Shown here in pieces: positions 51,360 to 60,931 of a DNA stretch of 64,000 nucleotides. Both the position numbers and the translations under genes were made by a program. Positions within the stretch are counted from its first letter, which is position 1, and every line of letters starts with the position of its first letter. This stretch comes from Candidatus Bipolaricaulis sibiricus (lineage in GTDB: Bacteria > Bipolaricaulota > Bipolaricaulia > Bipolaricaulales > Bipolaricaulaceae). Location of the stretch: positions 992,001-1,056,000 of the forward strand of contig CP034928.1 of NCBI GenBank assembly GCA_004102645.1, given 5' to 3'. Below the pieces are notes generated by a model. That model saw only the letters and a list, made by a program, of their open reading frames with translations. It did no database searches and was not told where the DNA came from.

Positions 51360-52661
51360 GTGACGCACGACCGTTATGCGCTCGTCCCGATGTCCGACCT
51401 CTGGACGCCCGATGCCCAGTACTCGACGTGGTTGAAGGTCGAGCTCGCTGCTCTGGCCGCGTTGGAGAAGCACGGGGTGGTCCCCTCCGGCACTGCCGCT
51501 GCGGTCTCCGCGCGGGCGCGCGTCGACCCTGAGCGAATCCGGTTCTGGGAGGGGGAGGTTGGACACGACCTCGTGGCCTTCCTGTGGGCGGTGGAGGAGA
51601 CGGCCGGACGGGAGGGCCGCTGGCTCCACTACGGGCTCACCTCGTCCGACGTGAAGGACACCGCGCTCGCCCTGACCCTTGTCCGGGCCCTTGACCTTGT
51701 GCGCACCCGAGCGACGCGCCTCGAGGCCACGCTGCGCAAGCTCGCGGTGCAACACCGCGACACCCCGGTTCTCGGCCGAACCCATGGCCAGGCTGCGGCG
51801 CCAACCACGTTCGGCCTCAAGGTACTGGCGTGGGCGGATGAGCTGGGCCGCGTGCTGGACCGCCTTGACCGAGCGCGCGACCGAATCGCAGTGGGCAAGC
51901 TCTCCGGAGCGGTGGGAACCCATGCCTTCTTCCCTCCCCAGGCCGAAGAGACGGCCCTCGCCTCGCTCGGGCTCCGGCCGTGCCCGGTCACGACCCAGGT
52001 GGTGTCCCGCGACCGCCACGCCGAGGTCGTGTTCGCCCTCGCCTCGGCCGCGTCGCTCGTGGAGAAGGTTGCCCTCGAGGTGCGGCTCCTGTCGCGGTCC
52101 GAGGTAGGGGAAGTTGCCGAGGGAACCCCGGAGGGGTCGTCGGCCATGCCCCACAAGCAGAACCCGATCCTGTCCGAGCGGCTGTGCGGTCTGGCGCGGG
52201 TCGTGCGGGCTGCAGTCAACCCGGCCCTGGAGGACAATGCTCTGTGGCACGAGCGGGACATGTCCCATTCATCGGTCGAACGGGTGCTCCTTCCCCAGTG
52301 CTTCACCCTTGTCGACTACATGCTGGCCCGGGCAGCGGATCTTGTGGACAGGCTCGTCGTCTTTCCGGATCGCATGAAGGAGCACCTCGTCGAAGCAGGC
52401 GGGCTTCCCTTCTCCGAGGGGCTCCTTCTCGCGCTCGTGCGGTCGGGATTGGGCCGGCGAGAGGCTCACGCCCTGGTCGCCCGTCTGGCATCCCAAGCTC
52501 GGGAGCGCAGAGCAGACCTCGCCCGCGTTGCTGGCGAAGACCCGGCCATCCGCGACCGGCTGAGCCGCGAGGAGCTGGAGGCTGTGTTCGACCTGAGCAA
52601 CTCGCTTCGCGACGCCGGCGTGGCGTTCGACCGGGCATGGCCCCACGGGTATACTGGGTGA
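51360..52661 (+). CDS. purB: adenylosuccinate lyase
   Basis: A 433-residue fumarase-superfamily enzyme acting twice in purine synthesis. YGLTSSDVKDTALAL (TSSDVxDTA motif, about 91-105), GRTHGQAAAPTTFGLKV (general acid/base His), and the signature GSSAMPHKQNPILSERLCGL are all intact. C-terminal domain SREELEAVFDLSNSLRDAGV is normal. The gene heads a plus-strand run with ileS and purA; a TATACT hexamer and a hairpin in the purB-ileS gap hint at a separate ileS start. No Shine-Dalgarno; a promoter six bases upstream predicts a leaderless mRNA. Confidence 0.94.
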   Translation: MTHDRYALVPMSDLWTPDAQYSTWLKVELAALAALEKHGVVPSGTAAAVSARARVDPERIRFWEGEVGHDLVAFLWAVEETAGREGRWLHYGLTSSDVKDTALALTLVRALDLVRTRATRLEATLRKLAVQHRDTPVLGRTHGQAAAPTTFGLKVLAWADELGRVLDRLDRARDRIAVGKLSGAVGTHAFFPPQAEETALASLGLRPCPVTTQVVSRDRHAEVVFALASAASLVEKVALEVRLLSRSEVGEVAEGTPEGSSAMPHKQNPILSERLCGLARVVRAAVNPALEDNALWHERDMSHSSVERVLLPQCFTLVDYMLARAADLVDRLVVFPDRMKEHLVEAGGLPFSEGLLLALVRSGLGRREAHALVARLASQARERRADLARVAGEDPAIRDRLSREELEAVFDLSNSLRDAGVAFDRAWPHGYTG

Positions 52662-52702
52662 GGAGATCACGATGCCTGCGCCACACTGGGCCTGCCGACG
52701 CA

Positions 52703-52724
52703 TCCTGCCCCCCCAAGGGCAGGA
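52703..52724 (+). terminator. 8-bp hairpin between purB and ileS
   Basis: TCCTGCCC, six-base loop, GGGCAGGA, 42 bases after the purB stop, followed by AATAACG rather than a T-run. It may end purB transcripts or attenuate ileS. No T-box specifier or AGGGUGGNACCGCG antiterminator motif is present. Confidence 0.4.
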
Positions 52725-52803
52725 ATAACGTACTCCAGCGCATTCCGGTAGTCAGCAACAGCAGAGCAGAGTATTGGGTTCGTGCTTGGGGAAGGAGGAA
52801 GGC

Positions 52804-55800
52804 GTGGGGTTCATGAAGCTTGAGGCAGATCCAGGGGCCCGCGAACGCGCGGTGCTCGCGTTCTGGGAGGAGAGCCAGGCGTTCGCGCGGTCACTCGACG
52901 CGCGCCGCAACGGGCCACGGTTTGTGTTCTATGAGGGGCCGCCGACAGCCAACGGGCGCCCCCACATCGGGCACCTCCTCGCCCGACTGCAGAAGGACCT
53001 CTTCCCCCGCTACCACACGATGCGGGGCCGCTATGTGGGCCGCAAGGCGGGTTGGGACTGCCACGGCCTGCCCGTGGAGCTCGAAGTGGAGAAGGCGTTG
53101 GGCATCACCACCAAGGCCGAGATCGAGCAGTACGGAGTCGAAGCGTTCGTCACCCGGTGCCGGGAGTCGGTGCAGACGTACATCCGCGCCTGGGAGGAGA
53201 TGATCCGACGCCTCGGGTTCTGGATCGACCTCAGCAACCCCTATACGACGTACGCCGACGACTACGTGGAGACCCTGTGGTGGGAGCTCAAGGAGATCCA
53301 CGCGCGGGGGCTCCTCTACCCTGGTCACAAGATCCTCCCCTATTGCCCCCGCTGCGGAACTTCGCTGTCCTCGCACGAGGTGGCCCAGGGTTACGCCCGG
53401 GTGGCGGACCCCTCGGTGTTCGTCCGAATGCCCCTGGCTGATGCGCCGAACGTGGCATTGCTGGTGTGGACGACAACCCCGTGGACGCTGCCCGCCAACG
53501 TTGCGGTCGCCATCCAGCCCGAGGCCCCGTACGCTGAGGTCGAGTACAACGGGGAGCGCCTCGTTCTTGCCGCGTCCCGGGTGTCGGCGGTGCTCGGCGA
53601 CGACGCGCGGGTCCTCCGGCTCCTGCCGGGACACGAACTCGTGGGCAAGGCGTACGAACCTGTGTACCGGTTGGCGACGGGCGAGGCGGCGTACCGAGTG
53701 CAGCCGGCGGGCTTCGTGTCGCTGGACGAGGGGACGGGAATCGTCCACATCGCTCCTGCGTTTGGGGAAGAGGACTACTCGCTGGGCCGAGAGGCCAATC
53801 TACCCTTCCTCCAACCGGTGGACCGGGGAGGGCGGTTCACCGACGAGTTCAAGCTTGCAGCCGGCATGTTCGTGAAAGACGCAGACCCAACCATCCTCCG
53901 GGATCTTGCCGAGCGAGGGCGGCTGTTCCGCAGAGAGGACTACGAGCACGACTACCCGTTCTGTTGGCGGTGCGACACGCCGCTCCTGTACTACGCCCTC
54001 GACTCGTGGTTCATCGCCACCACGCAAGCCAAGGACGAGATCATCACGGCGAGCCAGACCGTGGCGTGGCACCCCCCGCACGTCGGGGAGAGCCGATTCG
54101 GGGACTTCCTCGCCTCGATGCGGGACTGGGCCCTGTCACGGGACCGATACTGGGGGACTCCCCTGCCAGTCTGGACGTGCACGGGGTGTGGCGCGGTGCG
54201 GGTTGTCGGGTCCCGCGCCGAGCTTGTGGAGTGGGCGGTCGACCCCGACCTCGCGCGCACGGTGGAACTCCATCGACCCTACGTGGACCGGGTCGAGCTC
54301 CGCTGTCGGTGCGGCCGCACCCTGCGCCGCGTGCCGTACGTGCTCGACACGTGGTTTGACTCCGGGTCGATGCACACCGCGCAGTGGCACTACCCGTTCG
54401 AGAACCAGGATCAGTTCACGGCGAACTATCCCGCGGACTTCATCAGCGAGGGGCTCGACCAAACGCGAGGTTGGTTCTACACGATGCTCGTCACGGGGGT
54501 CCTCCTGCACGGGTCAGCCCCGTACCGGAACGTCCTCGTCACCGGGATGGGACTCGATCGCGAGGGTCAGAAGATGAGCAAGTCACGGGGCAACGTGCTC
54601 GACCCGATGCCCCTCGTCGAGGCTCACGGCGCCGACGCGGTGCGGTGGTACCTCGCCTCCGAATCCGCCCCATGGAACGAGCGGCGCTACGATGAGAGCG
54701 GGGCCCAACAGGCCCGGTTCGGGTTCCTCGACACGGTGCGCAACTGCCATGACTTCTTCGTTCTCTACGCCGAGATCGACGGGTTCTCCGCGGACATGGC
54801 GGTCCGTCCGGTCGCGGAGCGTCCCCCGCTCGATCGGTGGCTCGTCTCCCGCGTGGCAACCACAGTCGAACGGGTCACAGCAGCACTCGATGGGTTCGAC
54901 CCCCTCGCTGCAACCCGCGAGATCGGGGCCCTCGTCGATGACCTCTCCAACTGGTACATCCGTCTCTCCCGTCCCCGGTTCTGGGGCGGGGGGCTGACCC
55001 AAGACAAGATCGCGGCCTACGGAACCCTGTACGAGGCGCTGCGGACACTCGCCCTCCTTCTTGCCCCGTTCACCCCATTCCTCGCCGAAGCGCTGTGGAT
55101 GTCGCTTCGGATGGACCACGACCCAGATTCGGTGCACCTTGCGGACTGGCCGACGGCACCGCAGCGCGATCCCGCCCTCGAGGCGCAGATGACCCGCGTG
55201 CGAAGCGTGGCCTCGCTCGCGCTCTCGGCGCGCAACCTGGCCAAGGTCAAGGTCCGCCAACCCCTGTCCACCCTCTACGTCCTCCACCGCGACGGAGACG
55301 AGAGTATCCCAGACGAGCTGTGGGCCCTGGTCCGTGACGAGGTGAACGTCAAGGCGGTTGTCCGGGCCGATACCTTCGATCCCTACCGCGTTCCCAGGCT
55401 ATCTCCCGACTTCCGGCGGCTGGGCCCCGCTTACGGGGACCGGGCGCCCAAGATCGCCGCCGCCCTCAGCCACACCGACCCCCGCCGCGCCGCGGCCGAC
55501 CTCGCAACCCGAGGTCGGATCGAGCTGAAGATCGACGGCGAGGTGCTCACGCTCGACTCCGACCTGGTCCGGGTGGAGTGGAAGGCGACCGAGGGGTACG
55601 CCGTGGCAGCGGGCCCGGATGGAGCCGTGGCCCTTGACCTCAAGCTCGACGAGGTGCTCAAGGCGGAGGGCGACCTGCGGGAACTCGTCCACCGCCTCCA
55701 GCTCGCCCGCAAGGAGGCGGGGTTTGCAGTCACGGACCGGATCGAACTCGGGTACGATGGACCGATCGGCGCGATCTTCCGTCGCTTCTCGGACCGTATC

Positions 55801-55920
55801 GGGGCCGAGGTCCTCGCCGTGGCCATCACCCAAGGGGAGCTACCCGGCGCTGAACACGAGGTGGATCTCGTGGTCCACGGTCGCAGCGGGACAGTCTGGC
55901 TCAAGCGGAGCAGGAGGTAG
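52804..55920 (+). CDS. ileS: isoleucyl-tRNA synthetase (type 2-like)
   Basis: A 1038-residue class I synthetase. PPTANGRPHIGHLL (HIGH), GWDCHGLPVELEVEK (the form typical of eukaryotic/archaeal-type, often mupirocin-insensitive IleRS), YCPRCGTSLSSHEVAQGY (zinc site), WTTTPWTLPANVAV (editing CP1), FVSLDEGTGIVHIAPAFGEE, DTWFDSGSMHTAQWHYPFEN, and QKMSKSRGN (KMSKS) are all intact. The C-terminal domain is long, with no zinc ribbon. GTG 52804 is chosen because GGAGG is five bases upstream; ATG 52813 and GTG 52774 are alternatives. purA begins two bases after the stop. Confidence 0.94.
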   Translation: MGFMKLEADPGARERAVLAFWEESQAFARSLDARRNGPRFVFYEGPPTANGRPHIGHLLARLQKDLFPRYHTMRGRYVGRKAGWDCHGLPVELEVEKALGITTKAEIEQYGVEAFVTRCRESVQTYIRAWEEMIRRLGFWIDLSNPYTTYADDYVETLWWELKEIHARGLLYPGHKILPYCPRCGTSLSSHEVAQGYARVADPSVFVRMPLADAPNVALLVWTTTPWTLPANVAVAIQPEAPYAEVEYNGERLVLAASRVSAVLGDDARVLRLLPGHELVGKAYEPVYRLATGEAAYRVQPAGFVSLDEGTGIVHIAPAFGEEDYSLGREANLPFLQPVDRGGRFTDEFKLAAGMFVKDADPTILRDLAERGRLFRREDYEHDYPFCWRCDTPLLYYALDSWFIATTQAKDEIITASQTVAWHPPHVGESRFGDFLASMRDWALSRDRYWGTPLPVWTCTGCGAVRVVGSRAELVEWAVDPDLARTVELHRPYVDRVELRCRCGRTLRRVPYVLDTWFDSGSMHTAQWHYPFENQDQFTANYPADFISEGLDQTRGWFYTMLVTGVLLHGSAPYRNVLVTGMGLDREGQKMSKSRGNVLDPMPLVEAHGADAVRWYLASESAPWNERRYDESGAQQARFGFLDTVRNCHDFFVLYAEIDGFSADMAVRPVAERPPLDRWLVSRVATTVERVTAALDGFDPLAATREIGALVDDLSNWYIRLSRPRFWGGGLTQDKIAAYGTLYEALRTLALLLAPFTPFLAEALWMSLRMDHDPDSVHLADWPTAPQRDPALEAQMTRVRSVASLALSARNLAKVKVRQPLSTLYVLHRDGDESIPDELWALVRDEVNVKAVVRADTFDPYRVPRLSPDFRRLGPAYGDRAPKIAAALSHTDPRRAAADLATRGRIELKIDGEVLTLDSDLVRVEWKATEGYAVAAGPDGAVALDLKLDEVLKAEGDLRELVHRLQLARKEAGFAVTDRIELGYDGPIGAIFRRFSDRIGAEVLAVAITQGELPGAEHEVDLVVHGRSGTVWLKRSRR

Positions 55921-55922
55921 CG

Positions 55923-57164
55923 GTGTCGGCGATCGCCGTGATCGGCGCCCAATGGGGCGATGAAGCGAAGGGAAAGGTCGTTCACCACCTGTGCCGGAAG
56001 GCGCGGATGTGCGTCCGGTTCAACGGAGGAGCCAACGCGGGGCACACGGTGGAGGACGAGTGGGGCACAGCCCGCCTTCACCTCGTGCCGTCCGGGGCAC
56101 TGCACCCCGAGTGCCAGGGGGTGATCGGCCACGGTGTAGCCCTTGACCCATGGGGTTTGGAACAGGAGCTCGCCGAGCTCCGTACGCAGGGACGCCCAGA
56201 GCCGGACCTCTACCTCTCGGATCGGGTTCACCTCGTCCTCCCCTACCACCGCACGCGGGAACTGGCGAGCGGAGATGCCGACCGGATTGGCACGACCCGC
56301 CGCGGAATCGGGCCCGCCTACGAGGACCGCGTTGCCCGGCGCGGCCTCCGACTGGCCGACCTCGACGACAGGCTGTTTGTCGAGGAGCACGTGCACCGGT
56401 CCGCCCGCGACGCGGCGTACACGGGCGATCTCGATCGGATCGTCGCCGATCTTCTTCGGTTCCGCGAGCGGTTCTCCTCCCGGATCGGCGACGCTCGGGA
56501 GTGGATCACCGCAGCCCTCGACCGCGGGGAGCCCGTGGTGTTTGAGGGTGCTCAGGGCACCCTCCTCGACCTCGACCTCGGCACGTACCCCTATGTGACC
56601 TCCTCCGTGACCACCGTTCACGGGATCTGCTGGGGAACGGGGGTCCGCGCTGAGCCAACCCGGATCATCGGCGTGACCAAGGCGTACACAACCCGGGTCG
56701 GTGAGGGGCCGTTCCCGAGCGAGGACACGGGCCCGGCCGGCGAGCGATTGCGCAACAGGGGGAAGGAGTACGGCGCGACCACCGGGCGGCCCCGGCGCTG
56801 CGGGTGGCTCGATCTCGTTGCCCTACGGTACGCCCACGAGGTGAACCGGTTCACCGGGCTTGCGCTGACCAAGCTCGACGTTCTCTCTGGGCTGGACGAG
56901 ATCGCGGTCGCCGTCGGGTATCGGATCGGGGGACGGACCGTGGACCGATTCCCGGCCCGGGCAGCTGACCTCGCCCGTGCCGAACCCGTCTACGATCGCC
57001 TCCCGGGCTGGGATGCGGACATCGCTGGCGCTCAGGACTTCGCGGCACTCCCCCCCGCTGCCCAGCGGTTCGTGCGACGGATCGAAGACGAGGTAGGAGC
57101 CGCGGTGGAACTCATCGGCACAGGGCCGGGCGCCGCGGCGATCATCGAGCGGGAGGGCGGATGA
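55923..57164 (+). CDS. purA: adenylosuccinate synthetase
   Basis: A 413-residue GTP-dependent enzyme making adenylosuccinate from IMP and Asp. The P-loop-like GAQWGDEAKGK has Ala where most bacteria have Gly (GDEGKGK); the catalytic Asp and Lys are kept. FNGGANAGHTV (His-41 equivalent), GTTRRGIGPAYEDRVARRGL (IMP loop), VVFEGAQGTLLDLDLGTYPY, and TKLDVLSGL near the end are as expected. With purB upstream it completes IMP to AMP. It overlaps the FAH-family gene by four bases. Confidence 0.94.
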   Translation: MSAIAVIGAQWGDEAKGKVVHHLCRKARMCVRFNGGANAGHTVEDEWGTARLHLVPSGALHPECQGVIGHGVALDPWGLEQELAELRTQGRPEPDLYLSDRVHLVLPYHRTRELASGDADRIGTTRRGIGPAYEDRVARRGLRLADLDDRLFVEEHVHRSARDAAYTGDLDRIVADLLRFRERFSSRIGDAREWITAALDRGEPVVFEGAQGTLLDLDLGTYPYVTSSVTTVHGICWGTGVRAEPTRIIGVTKAYTTRVGEGPFPSEDTGPAGERLRNRGKEYGATTGRPRRCGWLDLVALRYAHEVNRFTGLALTKLDVLSGLDEIAVAVGYRIGGRTVDRFPARAADLARAEPVYDRLPGWDADIAGAQDFAALPPAAQRFVRRIEDEVGAAVELIGTGPGAAAIIEREGG

Positions 57165-57901
57165 GGATTGTCCGGTTCGGCCGTGGAACCTGGGGTGCCG
57201 TCGATGATGACAGGGTCTGGGTCACCCTTGGCCCAGGTGGACGTCGCACGGGACGGGCGTTCGCCCTCGACGCGGTCCGCCTGCTCCCGCCGGCGCGGCC
57301 AACGAAGATCGTGTGTGTGGGACGGAACTATCGGGAGCACATCCGCGAGATGGGACACCCTGACGAGGCTCCGGCCGAGCCGGGGTTGTTCCTCAAGGCC
57401 CCCAATGCCCTCGCTGCGCCCGGAGCGACGATTCCGTACCCTCCGTTCACCCGCTCGCTGTCCTACGAGGGCGAGCTCGCCGTCGTCATCGGAAAGTCGA
57501 TGCGGTCGGTCCCCGAGCAGACCGCATTGGACCACGTCCTCGGCTACACGTGTGCCATCGACCTTACGGCCCGCGACCGTCAGAAGAGCGATCTGCAGTG
57601 GGTTCGAGCGAAGTCAGCCGACGGCTTCCTGCCGCTGGGGCCCTGGGTGGAGACCACCCTCGACCCCCAGCACGTGTCGCTCCGGACCCGTGTGAACGGG
57701 GAGCTTCGTCAGGATGGGCGCACAGAGGACATGATCTTCCCCGTGTCGCGGGTTCTTGCGTTTGCCAGCTCGTTCATGACGTTGGTTCCCGGAGACGTAG
57801 TCCTTACCGGTACCCCCGCTGGAGTGGGGGAACTCCACCCCGGAGACGAGGTCGAGGTCACCATCGAGGGGATTGGCGCTCTCCGCGTGCGCATCGGATG
57901 A
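57161..57901 (+). CDS. fumarylacetoacetate hydrolase family protein
   Basis: A 246-residue FAH-fold enzyme. KIVCVGRNYREHIREMG (start of the fold), FLKAPNALAAPGATIPYP, SLSYEGELAVVIGKSM (metal-binding Glu), YTCAIDLTARDRQKSDLQWV (second metal site), and VLTGTPAGVGELHPGDEVEV at the end are conserved. The family covers oxaloacetate decarboxylases, acylpyruvate hydrolases and isomerases, so the exact reaction is not given. The ATG overlaps the purA stop (ATGA). Confidence 0.85.
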   Translation: MRIVRFGRGTWGAVDDDRVWVTLGPGGRRTGRAFALDAVRLLPPARPTKIVCVGRNYREHIREMGHPDEAPAEPGLFLKAPNALAAPGATIPYPPFTRSLSYEGELAVVIGKSMRSVPEQTALDHVLGYTCAIDLTARDRQKSDLQWVRAKSADGFLPLGPWVETTLDPQHVSLRTRVNGELRQDGRTEDMIFPVSRVLAFASSFMTLVPGDVVLTGTPAGVGELHPGDEVEVTIEGIGALRVRIG

Positions 57902-57939
57902 CGGAGTCCTCTCCGGTTGATGTCCGCAGCGCGGGCGCT

Positions 57940-57945
57940 TATGAT
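57940..57945 (+). promoter_or_regulatory. -10 box (TATGAT) upstream of rplM
   Basis: TATGAT 25 bases before ATG 57971; leader carries GGAGGAAGGG. Confidence 0.4.
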
Positions 57946-57970
57946 CCCGGTCCAATACGAGGAGGAAGGG

Positions 57971-58414
57971 ATGCAGAAGACCTACATGGCCAAGAAGGGC
58001 GACGCGGGGGTCACGTTCCGCCGCGAGTGGCTTGTCGTGGACGCCACCGACCAGCCGCTCGGACGGCTCGCCTCCAAACTGGCGACGATCCTTCAAGGCA
58101 AGCACAAGCCAACCTACACCCCGTTCTTTGACGTAGGCGACTACGTGATCGTGATCAACGCCGACCGGGTACGTCTCACGGGCAAGAAGTGGGACCAGAA
58201 AATGTACTATCGCCATTCCGGGTACGTGGGGCACCTCACCGCGACCCCCTACCGGGAGGTCCAGAAGCGCCATCCAGAGATTCCGATCCGGATCGCGGTC
58301 CGAAGGATGCTCCCCAAGAACGAGCTCGGAAGGCGCATGCTGCGCAAGCTCAAGATCTACCCGGGCTCCGAGCACCCGCACGCTGCGCAGGCTCCGTCGC
58401 CGCTCTCGCTGTAG
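57971..58414 (+). CDS. rplM: 50S ribosomal protein L13
   Basis: A 147-residue ribosomal protein: KTYMAKKGDAGVTFRREWLV at the start, DATDQPLGRLASKLATILQG, KHKPTYTPFFDVGDYVIVIN, RLTGKKWDQKMYYRHSGY, and MLPKNELGRRMLRKLKIYPG are standard L13 motifs. GGAGGAAGGG precedes ATG 57971. rpsI (S9), its nearly universal downstream partner, is missing: the next gene is a secreted PKD protein over 200 bases away. Confidence 0.94.
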   Translation: MQKTYMAKKGDAGVTFRREWLVVDATDQPLGRLASKLATILQGKHKPTYTPFFDVGDYVIVINADRVRLTGKKWDQKMYYRHSGYVGHLTATPYREVQKRHPEIPIRIAVRRMLPKNELGRRMLRKLKIYPGSEHPHAAQAPSPLSL

Positions 58415-58632
58415 ACACCACGCGCCCTTCTCCGAGGTGACCTAGGTCCCTTCGTCCCCAGACAAACCAGGGGCGGGGGGTCCTCCTCTTTCCTCCGGCT
58501 CCGCCTCAGCCTCGGGTAGCCTCTCCCTCCGAAGACCATGATCAGGACGAAGGTGGGGGGTGATCCCAGTTACAGACACAGCCAGGATTTGCCGCTAGAC
58601 TGGCAGAGGTCCACAAGGTAAGGAGGTTGACA

Positions 58633-60849
58633 ATGCTGAGGAAGACCAGCCTATGGTTCTTGGTTTCCCTGGTGGTCGCTGTGCCTTTGAGTGCGCAGGG
58701 CTACTTCCAGGTGACCCAGGGAGCGGTGAAGGCCGCGATCCCCCCCATCGCAGGGGCGAGGACGGCCGCGGAGTTCTACGCCTACGACAGTGGTCAGTCC
58801 CGCAGCAACATGGACGACCGGTTCCCCGAGACCGGCAACCTGGTGATGTTCCTGTATCGCGAGCCGTCCACGCTGAATCTCTACCTGATGTTCATCGTGA
58901 ACAAGGCCAACACCGGAACGGGGGGCAGCCTGAGGTTGACGATCCAGGACTTCCCCGCGGGCGCAGATTGGGTCGTGAAGGATGACGACGGGTTCCCCCT
59001 GTTCGCGATCTTCCTTCCGGAGCTCAACGACGAGTACGTGCGCACGAACAGCGAGTACCAGGTCCTCTGGACCTGGGTTGCCAACAACACGGACGGCGGT
59101 GTGTTCGGCCCGTTGGGCGACGAGTTCAAGATCACGGTCACGCCGGGTGCCATGAGCGGGGTTCAGCGGATCGTGTTCAAGTCGGGGAACATCAACGCAC
59201 CGACCCGGCTCGAGCTCAACACGACCGACCCGATCGTGATCCAGGGGATGAAGAACCAGCCGCCGATAGCGAACCTGGTCGTGTCGCCGGCCGCCCCCCG
59301 CGCGCGCCAGCAGGTGAAGTTTGACGCGTCTGGGAGCCGAGATCCCGACGGCACGATCGTGCGCTACCGCTGGGACTTCAACGGCGACGGAGTCGTCGAC
59401 CTCGAGAGCACCGAGCCTGTCGTCCAGTACGCCTACCTCGCGGGAGGATCCTACACCGTGCGGCTGACGGTGGTGGACAACGTTGGCATGGAGGGCACGT
59501 TCACCCTGCCGTTGTACGTGTCGCCGGTGACCGTCACCGCAGTCCGGTCGATCTCGACCACAACCGCCCTTCCCGGCTACACATTCCGGGTCCAGGTGAG
59601 GATCCACACTGATCAGGACCTGGCCGGAGCCGGTCTGGACGAGAACCCGCCAGTGGGATGGGAGATCACCCCGGTGGCCAACGGAGGAGCGATCTTCAAG
59701 CGCGCCGAGGTGCAGTGGGTGTTCCTCGAGCCGATCAAGGCGGGCACCGAGCGGGTGATCATCTACGATGTGACGGTCCCGCGCGTCGAGTTGCTCGCGT
59801 CGATCCGTCTCCCTCAGCAGTTCTGCATCACGGGTACATTCCAGGCCAAGGCGCCTGACTTTGAGTTCGAGGTCGCTGGCGAGTCGTGCTTCCTCGTCAA
59901 CGACTGCTTGTCGATCCTCGAGGCCGTCGCTCACCTCGTCCCCGCCAGCATGCCAGGGGAAGAGGACCGAATCGACCTCCGGCTGTCGGAGGCGATCACG
60001 ATGGAACAGCTCGAGCGCGCCACCGAGCTGTGGCGGACCGATCGACCCGTGGTGAAGACCTGTGGCGAACGGATCAGCCTGTCCATGCTGAAGCTCATCG
60101 CTGCCTACGCCATCAGCTGCACCGCGATCGATCAGCCGCTACCCACGATGCCTCCGGCAAACCTCCAGGCACGGCGGTGGATCATCACCCCCATCCCCTG
60201 CGAGGGCGTCGTCATTGGCTTCTACGACTCCGCGGGCAACGTGGTCGGCAACAGGTTCACAGTGAAGGTCGAGATCACCACCGACCGCGATGTCTACGGC
60301 GTGGGCCTTGACGAGGACCTCCCGATCGGCTGGCGGGTGACCCCGATCCAGAACGACGGCTTCGTCTACAAGCCAGGTGTGGATCAGTGGGCGTTCACTG
60401 GAGTGCTCAAGGCTGGGCAGACGAAGACGATCATCTATCAGGTCGAAGTTCCGCCCACGGTAACGGTCGAGACGACACCGCCAGACCCGTGCAAGATCCT
60501 CTCCACGGCGCTCATCGCCGGGCGTGCCGACAGCGGCCATCCCTGCATTGAGGTCGAGGTCACGGGGGCCAACCGCGTGGATCTGACGGACTGCCTCAAC
60601 GTGATCGTGGCCATCTCGCGGTGGGATGTCGCTCGGGACACCATCGATCTCTCGCTCTCCGACAAGATCACGTTCCCACAGGTGCAACGCGCGATCGCGT
60701 TCTGGCTCGAGGGGACGAAGGTCCCGCGGACCTGCGCTCCAGGGGTCGTGGACTACGAGACGATGAAGATGATCATCGCCCTCTGGATCACGGGCACCCC
60801 GATTTGTGAAGCGCTGCCCGGTCGAGCACCGGGAATCTGCGACCGCTGA
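58633..60849 (+). CDS. secreted modular protein: PKD domain plus two copies of a module followed by dockerin-like segments
   Basis: A 738-residue exported protein. Signal peptide MLRKTSLWFLVSLVVAVPLS. Residues about 210-290 are a PKD domain (FDASGSRDPDGTIVRYRWDF). Then two tandem copies of a 70-residue module (about 315-386 and 538-611) share the pattern D-x-x-G-x-GLDE-x-x-P-x-GW-x-x-TP, QW-x-F, KAG and IIY-x-V-x-VP. Each is followed by a segment resembling dockerin type I (DCLSILEAVAHL..., about 423-499, and DCLNVIVAISRW..., about 653-729) but lacking the usual calcium-loop residues. The architecture fits a cell-surface or extracellular scaffold protein. ATG 58633 has AGGAGG eight bases upstream. 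The downstream gene encodes a shorter paralogue. Confidence 0.72.
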   Translation: MLRKTSLWFLVSLVVAVPLSAQGYFQVTQGAVKAAIPPIAGARTAAEFYAYDSGQSRSNMDDRFPETGNLVMFLYREPSTLNLYLMFIVNKANTGTGGSLRLTIQDFPAGADWVVKDDDGFPLFAIFLPELNDEYVRTNSEYQVLWTWVANNTDGGVFGPLGDEFKITVTPGAMSGVQRIVFKSGNINAPTRLELNTTDPIVIQGMKNQPPIANLVVSPAAPRARQQVKFDASGSRDPDGTIVRYRWDFNGDGVVDLESTEPVVQYAYLAGGSYTVRLTVVDNVGMEGTFTLPLYVSPVTVTAVRSISTTTALPGYTFRVQVRIHTDQDLAGAGLDENPPVGWEITPVANGGAIFKRAEVQWVFLEPIKAGTERVIIYDVTVPRVELLASIRLPQQFCITGTFQAKAPDFEFEVAGESCFLVNDCLSILEAVAHLVPASMPGEEDRIDLRLSEAITMEQLERATELWRTDRPVVKTCGERISLSMLKLIAAYAISCTAIDQPLPTMPPANLQARRWIITPIPCEGVVIGFYDSAGNVVGNRFTVKVEITTDRDVYGVGLDEDLPIGWRVTPIQNDGFVYKPGVDQWAFTGVLKAGQTKTIIYQVEVPPTVTVETTPPDPCKILSTALIAGRADSGHPCIEVEVTGANRVDLTDCLNVIVAISRWDVARDTIDLSLSDKITFPQVQRAIAFWLEGTKVPRTCAPGVVDYETMKMIIALWITGTPICEALPGRAPGICDR

Positions 60850-60931
60850 TCTGAAAGCGCTGGTTCTTCCTCACCATGAGGGTGGCGGGGGCCGGAAGAC
60901 GGCCCCCGCCTGCCCGCCGAAGGAGGCGATG

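Noticed and set aside
52662-52803. T-box riboswitch in the ileS leader
   Set aside because: The leader lacks the conserved AGGGUGGNACCGCG antiterminator sequence and a long specifier stem; only an 8-bp hairpin is present.
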